Positions 32,266 through 42,068 are shown, counted from the stretch's first letter. The stretch is DNA of 64,000 bases from Pseudoluteimonas sp047602125 (GCA_047602125.1 JASGIB010000001.1:806001-870000), one strand, 5' to 3'. Notes: a model not told the origin generated them from the letters alone. A program made the numbers and translations.

Positions 32266-34728
32266 TCAATGCGAGGGCGGCGGTTGCGCCGGCTGCTGCG
32301 GTTGCTGCGTCTGTTCCGGGACGCGCTTGGCCGGATCGTCGAGCCCGAAGATGTGGCGGAAACCCTCGCGCACCGCCTGGCCGAGGCCTTCGGCTTGCGG
32401 CGCGTTCGGATCGTTCGGATCGACCGAATCCTCCGGCGGCGCGTACACGCACGCCTCGTATGCCGGCGCGAAACCGGCGACGAAGGGAATGCGCCGCGCA
32501 CCCGGGCAACCGGCGTCGGTGGTGCGCGAACCGGAGACCCACTGCCAGTCGATGCCCTTGCTGGACACTTCCAGCGGCGCGCTCGGCAGGCGCGAGAAGA
32601 TCCCCGACCACACCCGCATCGCGCCGGTCGCGCCGTACAGGCCGGTCGGCTGGTTCTGGTCGTTGCCGACCCAGATCACCGCGAGGTGGTCGCCGGTCCA
32701 GCCGGCGAACCAGCTGTCGCGGCTGTCGTTGCTGGTGCCGGTCTTGCCGGCGGGTTTCAGCCGGCCGAGGCCGTCGGCGACGAGCTGGTGGCCGGTGCCG
32801 GAGGTGACCGCGAATTGCAGCGCATCGGTGACCACGCGCGCGGCGATGGCGTCGCCCGCCTGCGCCGGTGCGGGCGCCTTGTCGTAGCGATTGACGGTCT
32901 TGCCGTTGCGATCGATCACGCCGCGCACCGCGTGCAGCGGCTGGATTTCCCCGCCCGAAGCGAGGAACTGGTACAGCTGCGCCATCGCATACGGGCTTTC
33001 GTCGACCGCGCCGAGGATCAGCGAGGGATTGCCGGTGGCATCGATGCCGGCGAGCGTGTGGATGAGGTCGGCGAGGCGCTCGGGCTTGACCTGCATGCCC
33101 ATGCGCACCGTGGCGCGATTGAGCGACTGCGCCAGTGCATCGAGCAGGCGCACCGTGCCGTGGCTGCGCCCGTCGGAATTGTCGGGCGACCAACGCTTGC
33201 CGTTGTCGAGCGTGATCGTCACCGGGCCGTCGTCGACGTAGCTCGCCAGCGACCAGCGCCCCGGCTGCGCCAGCGCGAGCAGGTAGACGAAGGGCTTCAG
33301 CAAGGAACCGACCGGACGCTGCGCCTCGACCGCACGGTTGAAACCAGGCTCGGAGAACACGCGGCTGCCGACCACCGCGCGCACTTCGCCGTCGTGCACG
33401 TCGGTGAGGACAAGTCCCGCCTGCAGCGGCGGGCGCTTGGCGTTGGCGATGGACTTGAGCGTGCGCGTCACCGCGCCTTCGGCATAGGCCTGCGCCGAGG
33501 GCGACATGCCGGTCATCACGCTCAGCCCCGCGCCCTGCAGCGCATCGGCCGGATAGTCGTGCGCGAGCTGCCGGCGGACCAGGTCGACGTAGGCCGGGAA
33601 GCGGTTCGCGGCGGTGCTGCCCGGCGCCTCGGTGATGCCGAGCGGCTGCTTCACCGCGCGCGCGTATTCGGCGTCGTTGATCAGGTTCGATTCGCGCATC
33701 TTCTGCAGCACGAAGTTGCGCCGTTCCAGCGCGCGGTCCGGGTGCCGGCGCGCGTCGTAGTACGACGGCCCGCGCACCATGCCGATCAGCAGCGCGATCT
33801 GCTCGGTGCCGAGGTCGCGCAGGTCGCGCCCGAACCAGTAGTCGGAGGCCGCGGCCACGCCGCGGATTTCCTGCGCGCCGCGCTGCCCGAGGTAGACCTG
33901 GTTGAAATAGGTTTCGAGGATCGTGCGCTTGTCGTAGCGCGCCTCGATCAACAGCGCGTACAGGATCTCGTTGAACTTGCGCGTCGGCGTCTGCTCGCGG
34001 CCGATGCCGAGCAGGCCGCTGCGCGCCAGCTGCTGGGTCAGCGTGCTGCCGCCCTGGATCGATTCGCCGCGCGAACGCAGCGTCACCCATGCCGCGCGCA
34101 ACATGCCGCTGAGGTCGATGCCGTGGTGGTGGGCGAAATCCTTGTCCTCGACCGCCTGCAGCCCGGTGACCAGCAATTCCGGCACTTCCTCGATCCGCAC
34201 CAGCCGGCGTTCTTCCTGCTTCTGCCCGTACAGGGTCGCGATCCGCGCCGGATCGAGCCGCGCGCTGCGCACCGCGCGCTTGCCGACCATGTCGCGCACT
34301 TCCGACACGCGGCCGTCGCCGACTTGCACCTGGATGCGGCTCGGGCCGACCGGACCGGTGACATCGTTGAAGCCGCGATTGGCGATCAGCCAGCGACCGC
34401 CGTTGCGTGCATACGTGCCGGGACGCACGCCGGCGCCGTCGTCGCGGTAGGACGCGGCGTCGAGTTCGGTCTTCAGCGTCTGCGCATCCATCGCCAGTCC
34501 CGGCGAAAGCGCGAGCGGACGCGCATACACGCGCGTCGGCAATTGCCACTGCAGTTGCCCGAAGCGCGTGCCGACCTGGTGGTTCAGGTACAGCGTGTAG
34601 GGAATCAGGAACCCGAGGCCGATCGCCGCGGCTGCCAATCCCCACGTCGCCAGCCGCTGCCATGAGGTCGGTCCGTCGCCGGGAAGGTCGTCGAAATCGT
34701 CTTCGTCGTCGTATTCGATGCGCGGCAT
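32266..34728 (-). CDS. mrcB: Bifunctional penicillin-binding protein 1B
   Basis: 820-residue class A PBP that polymerises and cross-links peptidoglycan. It has an acidic cytoplasmic tail, a transmembrane helix at about residues 28-48, and a UB2H-like domain. The GT51 glycosyltransferase follows (catalytic Glu194 in E-D-K-D-F; Q-G-G-S-T-L-T-Q-Q-L). The transpeptidase has Ser475 (G-S-L-L-K-P), the S-L-N triad and K-T-G-T at 662. The C-terminus ends in a Pro/Gln-rich tail. The UB2H-type layout marks PBP1B rather than 1A. It is divergent from the glycosyltransferase gene and upstream of the helicase and tsaB. Confidence 0.95.
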   Translation of the reverse strand: MPRIEYDDEDDFDDLPGDGPTSWQRLATWGLAAAAIGLGFLIPYTLYLNHQVGTRFGQLQWQLPTRVYARPLALSPGLAMDAQTLKTELDAASYRDDGAGVRPGTYARNGGRWLIANRGFNDVTGPVGPSRIQVQVGDGRVSEVRDMVGKRAVRSARLDPARIATLYGQKQEERRLVRIEEVPELLVTGLQAVEDKDFAHHHGIDLSGMLRAAWVTLRSRGESIQGGSTLTQQLARSGLLGIGREQTPTRKFNEILYALLIEARYDKRTILETYFNQVYLGQRGAQEIRGVAAASDYWFGRDLRDLGTEQIALLIGMVRGPSYYDARRHPDRALERRNFVLQKMRESNLINDAEYARAVKQPLGITEAPGSTAANRFPAYVDLVRRQLAHDYPADALQGAGLSVMTGMSPSAQAYAEGAVTRTLKSIANAKRPPLQAGLVLTDVHDGEVRAVVGSRVFSEPGFNRAVEAQRPVGSLLKPFVYLLALAQPGRWSLASYVDDGPVTITLDNGKRWSPDNSDGRSHGTVRLLDALAQSLNRATVRMGMQVKPERLADLIHTLAGIDATGNPSLILGAVDESPYAMAQLYQFLASGGEIQPLHAVRGVIDRNGKTVNRYDKAPAPAQAGDAIAARVVTDALQFAVTSGTGHQLVADGLGRLKPAGKTGTSNDSRDSWFAGWTGDHLAVIWVGNDQNQPTGLYGATGAMRVWSGIFSRLPSAPLEVSSKGIDWQWVSGSRTTDAGCPGARRIPFVAGFAPAYEACVYAPPEDSVDPNDPNAPQAEGLGQAVREGFRHIFGLDDPAKRVPEQTQQPQQPAQPPPSH

Positions 34729-34848
34729 GGGTGGGCGTCTGGCGCCTGTCGGCGGGCGTGCGGGGGATGCGACAATGGCCGCACCGGGCGGACCGCTGCG
34801 AGTCTAGCGCAGTGCCGCCCCGCCCTCTTCCCGGAGCCCGCCTGCAGC

Positions 34849-36936
34849 ATGTCCTCGTTCATGGCCGACGCGCGCTTCCTCGCCGACCGCGCGCTGGGCC
34901 TGGCGCGGCGCGGCTGGATCAGCCTGCGTACCCGCGGCGTGCGCGCCAGCCTCGCCCGCGTGCACGCGCAGTTCGCGCGCGGCGCGGCGCCGGCCTCCCC
35001 GCCGTGGATGCCCCGCTCCGACACCGTGCCCGCGTTCGAGCCGCAGTTCGAACCGCGCGCGAGCATCGTCATCCCGGTGTTCGACCAGTTGCACCACACC
35101 CGGCGCTGCCTGCAGGCGCTAGCTGCGCAAGCGCACGGCGCGAGTTTCGAAGTGATCGTGGTCGACGACGGATCGAGCGACGGCACCGACGCGTATTGCG
35201 CAAGCATCGCCGGCCTGCGCTACCACCGGCGCGCGACAAACGGCGGCTTCATCGCCGCCTGCAACGACGGCGCTGCGCTGGCGCGCGGGGAGTTCCTCGT
35301 CTTCCTCAACAACGACACCGTGCCGCAGCCCGGCTGGCTGGATGCGCTGCTGCGTGCGTTCGACGACGTGCCGCAGGCCGGGCTGGTCGGCGCGCAACTG
35401 GTCTTTCCGAACGGAAAATTGCAGGAATCCGGCGGCGTGGTGTTTTCCGACGGCAGCGCCTGGAACTACGGCCGCAACGAAGCGCCCGGCGACCCGCGCT
35501 TCGCCTATTTGCGCGACGCGGATTACGTGAGCGGCGCGGCGATCGCGATCCCGCGCGACCTGTTCGAACGCCTCGGCGGTTTCGACGCGCGCTATGCGCC
35601 GGCCTATTACGAAGACACCGACCTCGCCTTCGCCGTGCGCGCCGCGAACCTGCGCGTGCTGGTGCAACCGGCGGCGAAGGTGGTGCACGACGAGGGCGGC
35701 ACCGCCGGCACCGATACGCGCGTCGGGCCGAAGGCCGCGCAGGTACGCAACCAGCAGGTGTTCCGCGAACACCGCGCACTGCAGCTGTCCGTGCAACCGC
35801 AACCCGGCACGATCCCGGCGCCGTCGGTGCTGCACGCGAAGCAACGCCAGGTCCTCGTCATCGATGCGCTCACGCCGCAGCCGGACCACGATTCCGGCTC
35901 GCTGCGCCTGGTGAACCTGATGCAGCTGCTGCGCGAGGACGGCGCGCACGTCGTGTTCATGCCGGCGAACCGCGAGCACGCCGGCCGCTACACCGAGACA
36001 TTGCAGGTATCCGGCGTCGAATGCTGGTACGCGCCATACGCCGAGCGCGCGCCGGCGTGGCTGCGCGAACACGGCCGCCGCTTCGACACGGTGGTGGTGT
36101 GCCGCCATTACGTCCTGCGCGAATTCCTGCCGCTGGTCCGCAAGCACGCGCCGCAGGCAAAGCTGGTGTTCGACACCGTGGACCTGCATTACCTGCGCGA
36201 ACGCCGCGGCGCGGAACTCGTCGGCGATGCGGCGCTGCTGCGTACCGCGGAAGCGACGAAGATTCGCGAACTCGACCTGATCGCACGCAGCGACGTGACC
36301 CTCGTCGTCAGCGAGGCCGAACGCGCGCTGCTCGCGACCGACGCGCCGAACGCCAGGGTGGAAGTGCTGAGCAACCTGCACCAGCTCGCCGGGCCGGGCG
36401 GCAGTTTCGCCGCGCGCAAGGACCTGGTGTTCGTCGGCGGTTTCCGCCATCCGCCGAACGTGGACGCGGTGCGCTGGTTCGCGAACGAGGCGTTCCCGCG
36501 CGTGCGGGAGCGGCTGCCGGACGTGCGCTTCCACGTCATCGGCAGCCATGTCGTTCCGGAAATCGAAGCGCTCGCCGCGCTGCCCGGCGTGGTGGTGCAC
36601 GGCCACGTGCCGGACATCACACCGTACATGGACGGTTGCCGCATCGGCCTCGCGCCGCTGCGCTACGGCGCGGGGGTGAAGGGCAAGGTCAACCTGAGCA
36701 TGGCCCACGGCCAGCCGGTGGTCGCGACCTCATGCGCGGTGGAAGGCATGCACCTCGCATCCGGTCGCGACGTACTCGTCGCCGACGATGCGGATGGATT
36801 CGCCGACGCGGTCGTGGAGTTGTACGAAGACGAAGCGTTGTGGAACACGCTGGCGCAGAACGGACTGCGCAACGTCGCCGAGCATTTCTCGCTGGATGCG
36901 GCGCGGGAGACGGTGCGGAGGGTGCTTTTTGGTTAG
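34849..36936 (+). CDS. Two-domain glycosyltransferase (GT2 + GT4)
   Basis: 695 residues. The first half is a GT2 GT-A domain at about residues 70-310 (A-S-I-V-I-P-V-F-D-Q, V-V-D-D-G-S-S-D-G-T, V-F-L-N-N-D-T, and the catalytic-base region Y-Y-E-D-T-D-L-A-F). The second half is a GT4 GT-B domain (F-V-G-G-F-R-H-P-P-N-V-D-A; G-A-G-V-K-G-K-V-N). It probably adds two sugars to a surface polysaccharide or glycan. No transmembrane helix or signal peptide is seen. GGAG lies 12 bases before the ATG. It stands alone, with no other polysaccharide genes nearby, so the product cannot be named. Confidence 0.88.
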   Translation: MSSFMADARFLADRALGLARRGWISLRTRGVRASLARVHAQFARGAAPASPPWMPRSDTVPAFEPQFEPRASIVIPVFDQLHHTRRCLQALAAQAHGASFEVIVVDDGSSDGTDAYCASIAGLRYHRRATNGGFIAACNDGAALARGEFLVFLNNDTVPQPGWLDALLRAFDDVPQAGLVGAQLVFPNGKLQESGGVVFSDGSAWNYGRNEAPGDPRFAYLRDADYVSGAAIAIPRDLFERLGGFDARYAPAYYEDTDLAFAVRAANLRVLVQPAAKVVHDEGGTAGTDTRVGPKAAQVRNQQVFREHRALQLSVQPQPGTIPAPSVLHAKQRQVLVIDALTPQPDHDSGSLRLVNLMQLLREDGAHVVFMPANREHAGRYTETLQVSGVECWYAPYAERAPAWLREHGRRFDTVVVCRHYVLREFLPLVRKHAPQAKLVFDTVDLHYLRERRGAELVGDAALLRTAEATKIRELDLIARSDVTLVVSEAERALLATDAPNARVEVLSNLHQLAGPGGSFAARKDLVFVGGFRHPPNVDAVRWFANEAFPRVRERLPDVRFHVIGSHVVPEIEALAALPGVVVHGHVPDITPYMDGCRIGLAPLRYGAGVKGKVNLSMAHGQPVVATSCAVEGMHLASGRDVLVADDADGFADAVVELYEDEALWNTLAQNGLRNVAEHFSLDAARETVRRVLFG

Positions 36937-37000
36937 CGGGAATGCTTGCTTGTTTTCGACGTAGAGTGATCCAACAAACGGAAACAAGGCATTAGTAATT

Positions 37001-37621
37001 GTGAGAATCAAAGACGCGCTCTCGAAGCTTCACGACACCCTCGACAAAGTTCCAGATGCGATGCGTCTAGCCTTTGGAGGAGAGGGAGCTTCGCTCTATT
37101 TGACAGATTTCATCCTTGCCGGTGCTACAAAACGGACTTTAGGCCTTGGTCACGGGCTAATAGAAATGATCAACGCAAGGAATATGCTCTGTGGACGAGC
37201 ATTAGTACGGATGCAGTTGGACACCGTAAGCCGTGTCCTCGCGTATACATATGTGCCGAATAGAGAAGAAGTCGCAAGTAAAGTTATTGGCGGACAGAGG
37301 TTGAGAACATTTTCTTGCACGAATGGCAAGAAACTAACCGATCAATATTTGATAGCTCGCCTCGCCGAACATCTCCCCTGGGCGACCGAGGTTTATGAAA
37401 GAACCTCGGGTTCCATACACTTCTCAGAACAGCAGTTTTTTTCCACCGTCTCACACATTGCTGACGACAAGGATGGGCGAAGCATCAGCATTGTCATCAG
37501 CCAGTTTGATGCAAATTACCCTGAGGCAAGCTGGGTTGAAATTGCAGATTGCTTTCGTGAACTAACTGAATTTCTAATTCATACTTTGAATCAATATGCT
37601 GCTACTAAACCCAGACCGTAG
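37001..37621 (+). CDS. Hypothetical protein, AT-rich orphan gene
   Basis: 206 residues, starting at GTG 37001. It is mainly alpha-helical with no signal peptide or membrane segment. Recognisable features are L-V-R-M-Q-L-D-T-V-S-R-V-L-A-Y, G-K-K-L-T-D-Q-Y-L-I, and Y-E-R-T-S-G-S-I-H-F-S. A similar order (R-x-Q-L-D, then Y-x-x-x-S-G-x-x-H-F-S) occurs in uncharacterised helical proteins of variable genome regions, but I cannot assign a function. Base composition and codons (AAA, ATT, AGA, TTA) differ sharply from the surrounding GC-rich genes, which indicates recent transfer. Confidence 0.7.
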   Translation: MRIKDALSKLHDTLDKVPDAMRLAFGGEGASLYLTDFILAGATKRTLGLGHGLIEMINARNMLCGRALVRMQLDTVSRVLAYTYVPNREEVASKVIGGQRLRTFSCTNGKKLTDQYLIARLAEHLPWATEVYERTSGSIHFSEQQFFSTVSHIADDKDGRSISIVISQFDANYPEASWVEIADCFRELTEFLIHTLNQYAATKPRP

Positions 37622-37752
37622 CGGCGCAATAAGCGCAGCGCATTGCGCCGCATTGATTTTGAACGCCGATTTCGGCGCATTCCGCCTTCGGCTAATGCGC
37701 CCCACTCGCCAGTCGAATTCGCATGCAACGGCAAGGCCGCTTGCCTTGCGGC
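37617..37752. repeat. Cluster of stacked palindromes downstream of the AT-rich gene
   Basis: At least four inverted repeats lie in a row: GCGGCGCAAT/ATTGCGCCGC (37621-37651), CGCCGA-TTT-CGGCG (near 37664-37676), GCGCATT/AATGCGC with an inner CCG/CGG (37676-37700), and GCAAGGC/GCCTTGC (about 37730-37748). Together they span most of the 216-base gap before the next gene. Repeats with GCGCAAT cores are typical intergenic elements in this family. They may end the upstream transcript, or mark an insertion boundary. Confidence 0.6.
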
Positions 37753-37837
37753 CCACCCCTGACCGGGCCCGTCACCCGCCTTTCCTGCGCCAAACCGACT
37801 AACATCCTCGGGCCTCGCTCAACAAAGGATTGATTCC

Positions 37838-38293
37838 ATGTTCGAGCACCAAATTACCCATGCGCAGCAGATGGTCGATCGGCTTGCTCGCTGCCATGAA
37901 GAAGGGAGCGAAAACGTCCCGGCGGGCGTCCCGGTGACGGAATCGGAAATTTCCACCTGGTATGCCGGCGTATATGACGCGTTCGTCCAGAACTTCGGAG
38001 CCGACTCCAAGGAATTCGATCATTTCTGGAACGTGCGTTCGGATGCGCAGCGGCACATCGATGACTGGCGGACGGATCTATTCGACACAGACAAGCCAGG
38101 CAGCCCGCCCGAGCCGGCATTCATACGTTATCTTCAAACCATGATCGCCTTGCTTGGCAGTTATGCGGATCATCAGAAACGCCAAAAAGTGGACTTCCGA
38201 TCTTCGCTCAACAAGGGCTTTCTCCCGTGGGCTGCAGGCATCGCGGCGGCCGTGACAGCTGCCGGTATCGCTAAATGGCTGGGGTGGGTTTGA
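37838..38293 (+). CDS. Hypothetical tail-anchored protein
   Basis: 151 residues, largely helical and hydrophilic (Q-Q-M-V-D-R-L-A-R-C-H; D-H-F-W-N-V-R-S-D-A-Q-R-H), ending in a single hydrophobic segment (F-L-P-W-A-A-G-I-A-A-A-V-T-A-A-G-I-A-K-W). This suggests a C-terminal membrane anchor with the body in the cytoplasm. A GGATT ribosome-binding site precedes the ATG. No family is recognised. It neighbours the AT-rich orphan gene, and its own composition is intermediate, so it may belong to the same accessory patch. Confidence 0.65.
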   Translation: MFEHQITHAQQMVDRLARCHEEGSENVPAGVPVTESEISTWYAGVYDAFVQNFGADSKEFDHFWNVRSDAQRHIDDWRTDLFDTDKPGSPPEPAFIRYLQTMIALLGSYADHQKRQKVDFRSSLNKGFLPWAAGIAAAVTAAGIAKWLGWV

Positions 38294-38388
38294 GCTTCGG
38301 TAGCCGCAGAGCCATGCGGATCGTGATTTACATATTCCAAGCGTCGCGTTGTCGGGTTCGGCTGCACCCAAGATGACAAATCGGCGGC

Positions 38389-39870
38389 CTACGGCCTCGC
38401 CGCGACCTTCACCCGTTCCTGCAACTCCTCGATTCCCGGCGTCGATGCATCCAGCCGGCGTGCTTCCTCCACCGCCTGCGCCGCCGCGGCGACGCTGCCA
38501 CCGCGTAGGCGTTCCTCGCCAACGTCCACCCAGCGCAACGCCAACGCGCGCCGCGCGCGGTTCACTTCCGAACGATCCGCACCCAATGCCGCCGCCGCAT
38601 CCAGGCAGGCGCGCGAACGCGCGAGGCTGTTCGCCTGCAACTGCGCGCGCTGGCACTGCCATGCCGCCGGCAACAACCGCTTCGACGCCGCGATCACCGC
38701 CTTGTCGTCCGGCGCGAGCGAACGCGCCACGCGCAGGCGGTCGAACGCGCTCTCGCCGGGTGGCGTGAGCAGGTCGCCGCGCGCTTCGGCGGCGGCGGCT
38801 TCCGCGAGCAATCGCTGCACCTCGCGATGCCGGGACGCCACATTGCCGCGCGCGGGATGCGATTCGCGCTGCGCGATGCGTGCCCGTGCCAGATGCGCGC
38901 GCGCTTCGCGCAAGCCAGGCGTCGCCGGATCGATCGCCTGCGCCCGATCCAGCGCGGCATTCGCCTCGTCGAAGCGGAAATCCGCGCTGGCCTTTTCCGC
39001 ATTTCGCACCTGCGCCAGCGACACCGCGCGCAGGCCCTGTCGCGCCGACGCGGTCGCATCCGGCAGGGCCGCGATCCGGCGGTAATCGCGTTCTGCGACG
39101 TTGAGCTTGTTCCGGCGCAACGCGGCGTCGGCCTGCGCCTGCAGCGCATCGCGCGAACGCGCGAACGCGGCTTCGGTTTCCGGCAGGTCGACATGGCCGG
39201 CGTCGTAACCGCGCGCGGTGGAGATCAGCGCCGCGGCTTCGGCCAGCTTACCGGCATCGAGCAGGCCACGCGCCTGTTGCAACAGGTCGGCGAGCGAGTC
39301 CTCGCGGCCTTCGATGGCCTCGATCCGTTCCGGCTGCAGCGACAGCACCTTCGCGTACAGCGGCAGGGCCGCGTCCGGTTTGCCATCGAGCCGGCCCGCG
39401 GTACGCGCGGCGGCGGCGGCCTTCAGCAACGCGTCGATGCCGAGCCGCGAGGATTCGCGCTTCCTCAATGCATCGGCCACCGGTTCGATCTCGGCGCGCG
39501 GGGCTTCCAGTTCGCGGGCGAGGTCGAGCAGACGCCGCGCGTCCGCGAAGCGATCGTACGCAGTCGCGTCCTTCGCCTGCGCCAGCGCCGCGCGCGCGAC
39601 TTCGACGAGGCCTTCGCGCGCCTCGCCGCGATCCGGATCCATCGCGATCGCCGCGGTGTACAGCTCCCTCGCGCCGCTGCCGTCGGCCGCGGTCAGGCGG
39701 CCGGCGTCGAGCGCGTCCTGCGCGTGTTCGAGCAGCTCCAGCACCTGGTCCTGCGGCCACAACCGGTCGAGCGCGGCGACCCGCAGCAAGGGCAGCGACA
39801 GCAGCAGCCACAACGCCAGCGCCGCGGCGCGTTGCGCCCAGAGCCGCCAGTCCGCGTTCGCCGATGCCAT
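38389..39870 (-). CDS. TPR-like repeat protein with N-terminal membrane anchor
   Basis: 493 residues. A hydrophobic helix (A-A-A-L-A-L-W-L-L-L-S-L-P-L-L) near the N-terminus is followed by an Ala/Arg-rich all-helical body with TPR-like spacing (A-R-E-L-Y-T-A-A-I-A-M-D-P-D-R-G-E-A; A-L-P-L-Y-A-K-V-L-S-L-Q-P-E-R). The body is probably periplasmic. Repeats of this kind scaffold protein complexes; the partner is unknown. It ends about 50 bp upstream of relA, transcribed the same way. Confidence 0.75.
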   Translation of the reverse strand: MASANADWRLWAQRAAALALWLLLSLPLLRVAALDRLWPQDQVLELLEHAQDALDAGRLTAADGSGARELYTAAIAMDPDRGEAREGLVEVARAALAQAKDATAYDRFADARRLLDLARELEAPRAEIEPVADALRKRESSRLGIDALLKAAAAARTAGRLDGKPDAALPLYAKVLSLQPERIEAIEGREDSLADLLQQARGLLDAGKLAEAAALISTARGYDAGHVDLPETEAAFARSRDALQAQADAALRRNKLNVAERDYRRIAALPDATASARQGLRAVSLAQVRNAEKASADFRFDEANAALDRAQAIDPATPGLREARAHLARARIAQRESHPARGNVASRHREVQRLLAEAAAAEARGDLLTPPGESAFDRLRVARSLAPDDKAVIAASKRLLPAAWQCQRAQLQANSLARSRACLDAAAALGADRSEVNRARRALALRWVDVGEERLRGGSVAAAAQAVEEARRLDASTPGIEELQERVKVAARP

Positions 39871-39922
39871 GCGCGGAGCATACGCATCCGTTGCGTCGCC
39901 GGCGCGTGTTCCCGATCCCGGA

Positions 39923-42007
39923 TCAGCCGCGCCGCGCGCGTTCCACCCCGGGCAACTGCTCGAGCTTGCCGAGCAGGCGCGAGAGCTCTTCGAAGCCGGG
40001 CACGCGCAGGCGGATGCGGATGCGTACCCGGCCGCCGCGCAGCGATTCGGCGTGCAGGTCGCCGACGTGGGCGTCGGCCTGGGCGATGGTGTCGGTGAGG
40101 TCCTTGAGCAGGGCCTTGCGGTCCACGCCTTCGACCGTGACCGCGACGTCCTGCGCGCCGGCGGACGAACCCCATTCCACCGGCAACAGCCGTTGCGGCT
40201 CCTTCGCGGCGAGCCGCAGCAAGGCCGGGCAGTCGGCGCGATGCACGCTGACCCCGCGGCCGCGGGTCAGGTAGCCGGAAATCGCTTCGCCCGGCAGCGG
40301 CTGGCAGCAGCGCGCGACCTGCACCACCAGGTTGTCGACGCCGACCACGGTCAGCGCCGCTGGTTTCGCCTTGGTCGCGCGTCGCGGCGGGCGCACCGGC
40401 TGCGGCTGCGTTTCCGGCGCGCGTTCGAGGTCGAGCAGCGCGCGCGACACCTGCGACGGGCCGACGTCGCCGAGCGCGACCAGCACCTGCAGGTCCTCGA
40501 CGGATGCGGTGTTGAATTTCGAGAGCACCGGCGCGAGGTCGTGCTGCAGCAGGCCGAGCCGGCGCAGTTCCTTGTCGAGCAATTCGCGCCCGGCCTGCTC
40601 GTTGCGCGCGCGATCGAGCTTGTGGAACCAGCCGCGCACCTTCTCGCGCGAACGCGGGCTGGCGAGGAAACCGTTCGCCGCCACTAGCCAGTCGCGGCGC
40701 GGCGCGGCGATCTTCGCGGTCAGGATCTCGACGCGGTCGCCGCTGCGCAGCGCGGTCTGCAGCGGCACGATGCGACCGTTGACCTTGGCGCCGTTGCAGC
40801 GGTGCCCGACCTCGGTGTGCACGTGGTAGGCGAAATCGAGCGGGGTCGCGCCCGCGGGCAAATCGACCACCTCGCCTTTCGGCGTCAACGCATACACGCG
40901 GTCCTCGGCGAGTTCGCTTTCCAGTCCGCCCTGCATGCCCTCGGCGCCGCCTTCGAGCAATTGCCGCATCCATTCGATCCGGCGCGACAGTGCGGCGTCG
41001 TTGCCGGCGCGGCCTTCCTTGTAGCGCCAGTGCGCGGCGACGCCGAGTTCGGCCTGGCGGTGCATCTCGCGGGTGCGGATCTGCACTTCCACGGTCTTGC
41101 CGGCGGGGCCGAGCACCGCGGTGTGCAGCGAACGGTAGTCGTTGCGCTTGGGCCGCGCGATGTAGTCGTCGAATTCGCCCGGCACCGGCGTCCACAGCGC
41201 GTGCACCACGCCGAGCGCGGCGTAGCAGGCGGCGACGTCGTCGACCAGCACCCGCAGCGCGCGCAGGTCGTAGAGTTCGCCGATGGGCACGCCCTTCTTC
41301 TGCATCTTCCGCCAGATGCTGTAGATGTGCTTCGGCCGCCCGGCCACTTCGGAGGCGATGCCGCTGGCCGCCAGCGCCGCGGACAATTCGCCGCGCACTT
41401 CTTCGATGTAGCGTTCGCGCCCGCCACGCTTGTCGTCGAGTAGGCGTGCGATGCGCTGGTAGGTGTCGGGTTCCAGCGCGCGGAACGCGAGGTCCTCGAG
41501 TTCCCACTTCAGCTGCCAGATGCCGAGCCGGTTGGCCAGCGGCGCGTGCAGGTCGCGGGTGAGCCGCGCCATTGCCCGGCGTTGTTCCGGCGCGAACGCG
41601 CCCATCCGCCGCATCGCCGCCAGTTGCCGCGCGAGCAGGATTGGCACCACGCGCAGGTCCTGCACCATCGCCAGCAGCAGCCGGCGCAGGCCTTCCTGGT
41701 TGCGTGCGCTGGAACCGGATTCGGCGTGCAGCGCCCAGACCTGCGCGGCGGCGTCCTGCCCCTCCAGCAATGCGGCGACGCCCGGATGCGCGCGCAGGAT
41801 CGAGGCACGCAACGCCGCCGGGGCGGTTTCGCCCAACGCATGCAGCGCGGTCGCGAGCAACACCTCCTCGTCGCTGCCGAGCGCGCGCAGCGAAGCCAGC
41901 GCGTCGTCGAGCAATGCGGCGTCCTGCGCCGGCAGGCGCATGGTTTCGGCCAGCAGGGCGGGCAACGGCCCGACCGCGGGCCCGGGTTGGAGGACGGGAA
42001 CGTTCAC
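39923..42007 (-). CDS. relA: (p)ppGpp synthetase RelA
   Basis: 694-residue stringent-response enzyme. The N-terminal HD-like domain lacks the H-D-x-x-E-D hydrolase motif, so hydrolysis is unlikely. The synthetase domain has R-P-K-H-I-Y-S-I-W-R-K-M, D-L-R-A-L-R-V-L-V and the acidic P-G-E-F-D-D-Y-I-A signature of RelA (Rel/SpoT have R-F-K-D here), then Q-I-R-T-R-E-M-H. TGS (residues 380-440), a zinc-finger/helical region with C-C-Q-P-L-P-G and H-R-A-D-C, and a C-terminal ACT domain follow. It starts at GTG (42005-42007) and is divergent from the small secreted-protein gene. Confidence 0.95.
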   Translation of the reverse strand: MNVPVLQPGPAVGPLPALLAETMRLPAQDAALLDDALASLRALGSDEEVLLATALHALGETAPAALRASILRAHPGVAALLEGQDAAAQVWALHAESGSSARNQEGLRRLLLAMVQDLRVVPILLARQLAAMRRMGAFAPEQRRAMARLTRDLHAPLANRLGIWQLKWELEDLAFRALEPDTYQRIARLLDDKRGGRERYIEEVRGELSAALAASGIASEVAGRPKHIYSIWRKMQKKGVPIGELYDLRALRVLVDDVAACYAALGVVHALWTPVPGEFDDYIARPKRNDYRSLHTAVLGPAGKTVEVQIRTREMHRQAELGVAAHWRYKEGRAGNDAALSRRIEWMRQLLEGGAEGMQGGLESELAEDRVYALTPKGEVVDLPAGATPLDFAYHVHTEVGHRCNGAKVNGRIVPLQTALRSGDRVEILTAKIAAPRRDWLVAANGFLASPRSREKVRGWFHKLDRARNEQAGRELLDKELRRLGLLQHDLAPVLSKFNTASVEDLQVLVALGDVGPSQVSRALLDLERAPETQPQPVRPPRRATKAKPAALTVVGVDNLVVQVARCCQPLPGEAISGYLTRGRGVSVHRADCPALLRLAAKEPQRLLPVEWGSSAGAQDVAVTVEGVDRKALLKDLTDTIAQADAHVGDLHAESLRGGRVRIRIRLRVPGFEELSRLLGKLEQLPGVERARRG

Positions 42008-42068
42008 GCCGGCATGTGGGGATGCGGAATGGCTACACTACCGGCGCTTCCCGCCGAAGGACACCCCG

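Noticed and set aside
30284..34663. A single 1459-codon gene spanning the helicase and PBP1B
   Set aside because: Only the 3' part matches a helicase family. The 5' part is a shadow of mrcB in another frame, and a good ATG exists at 32258-32260.
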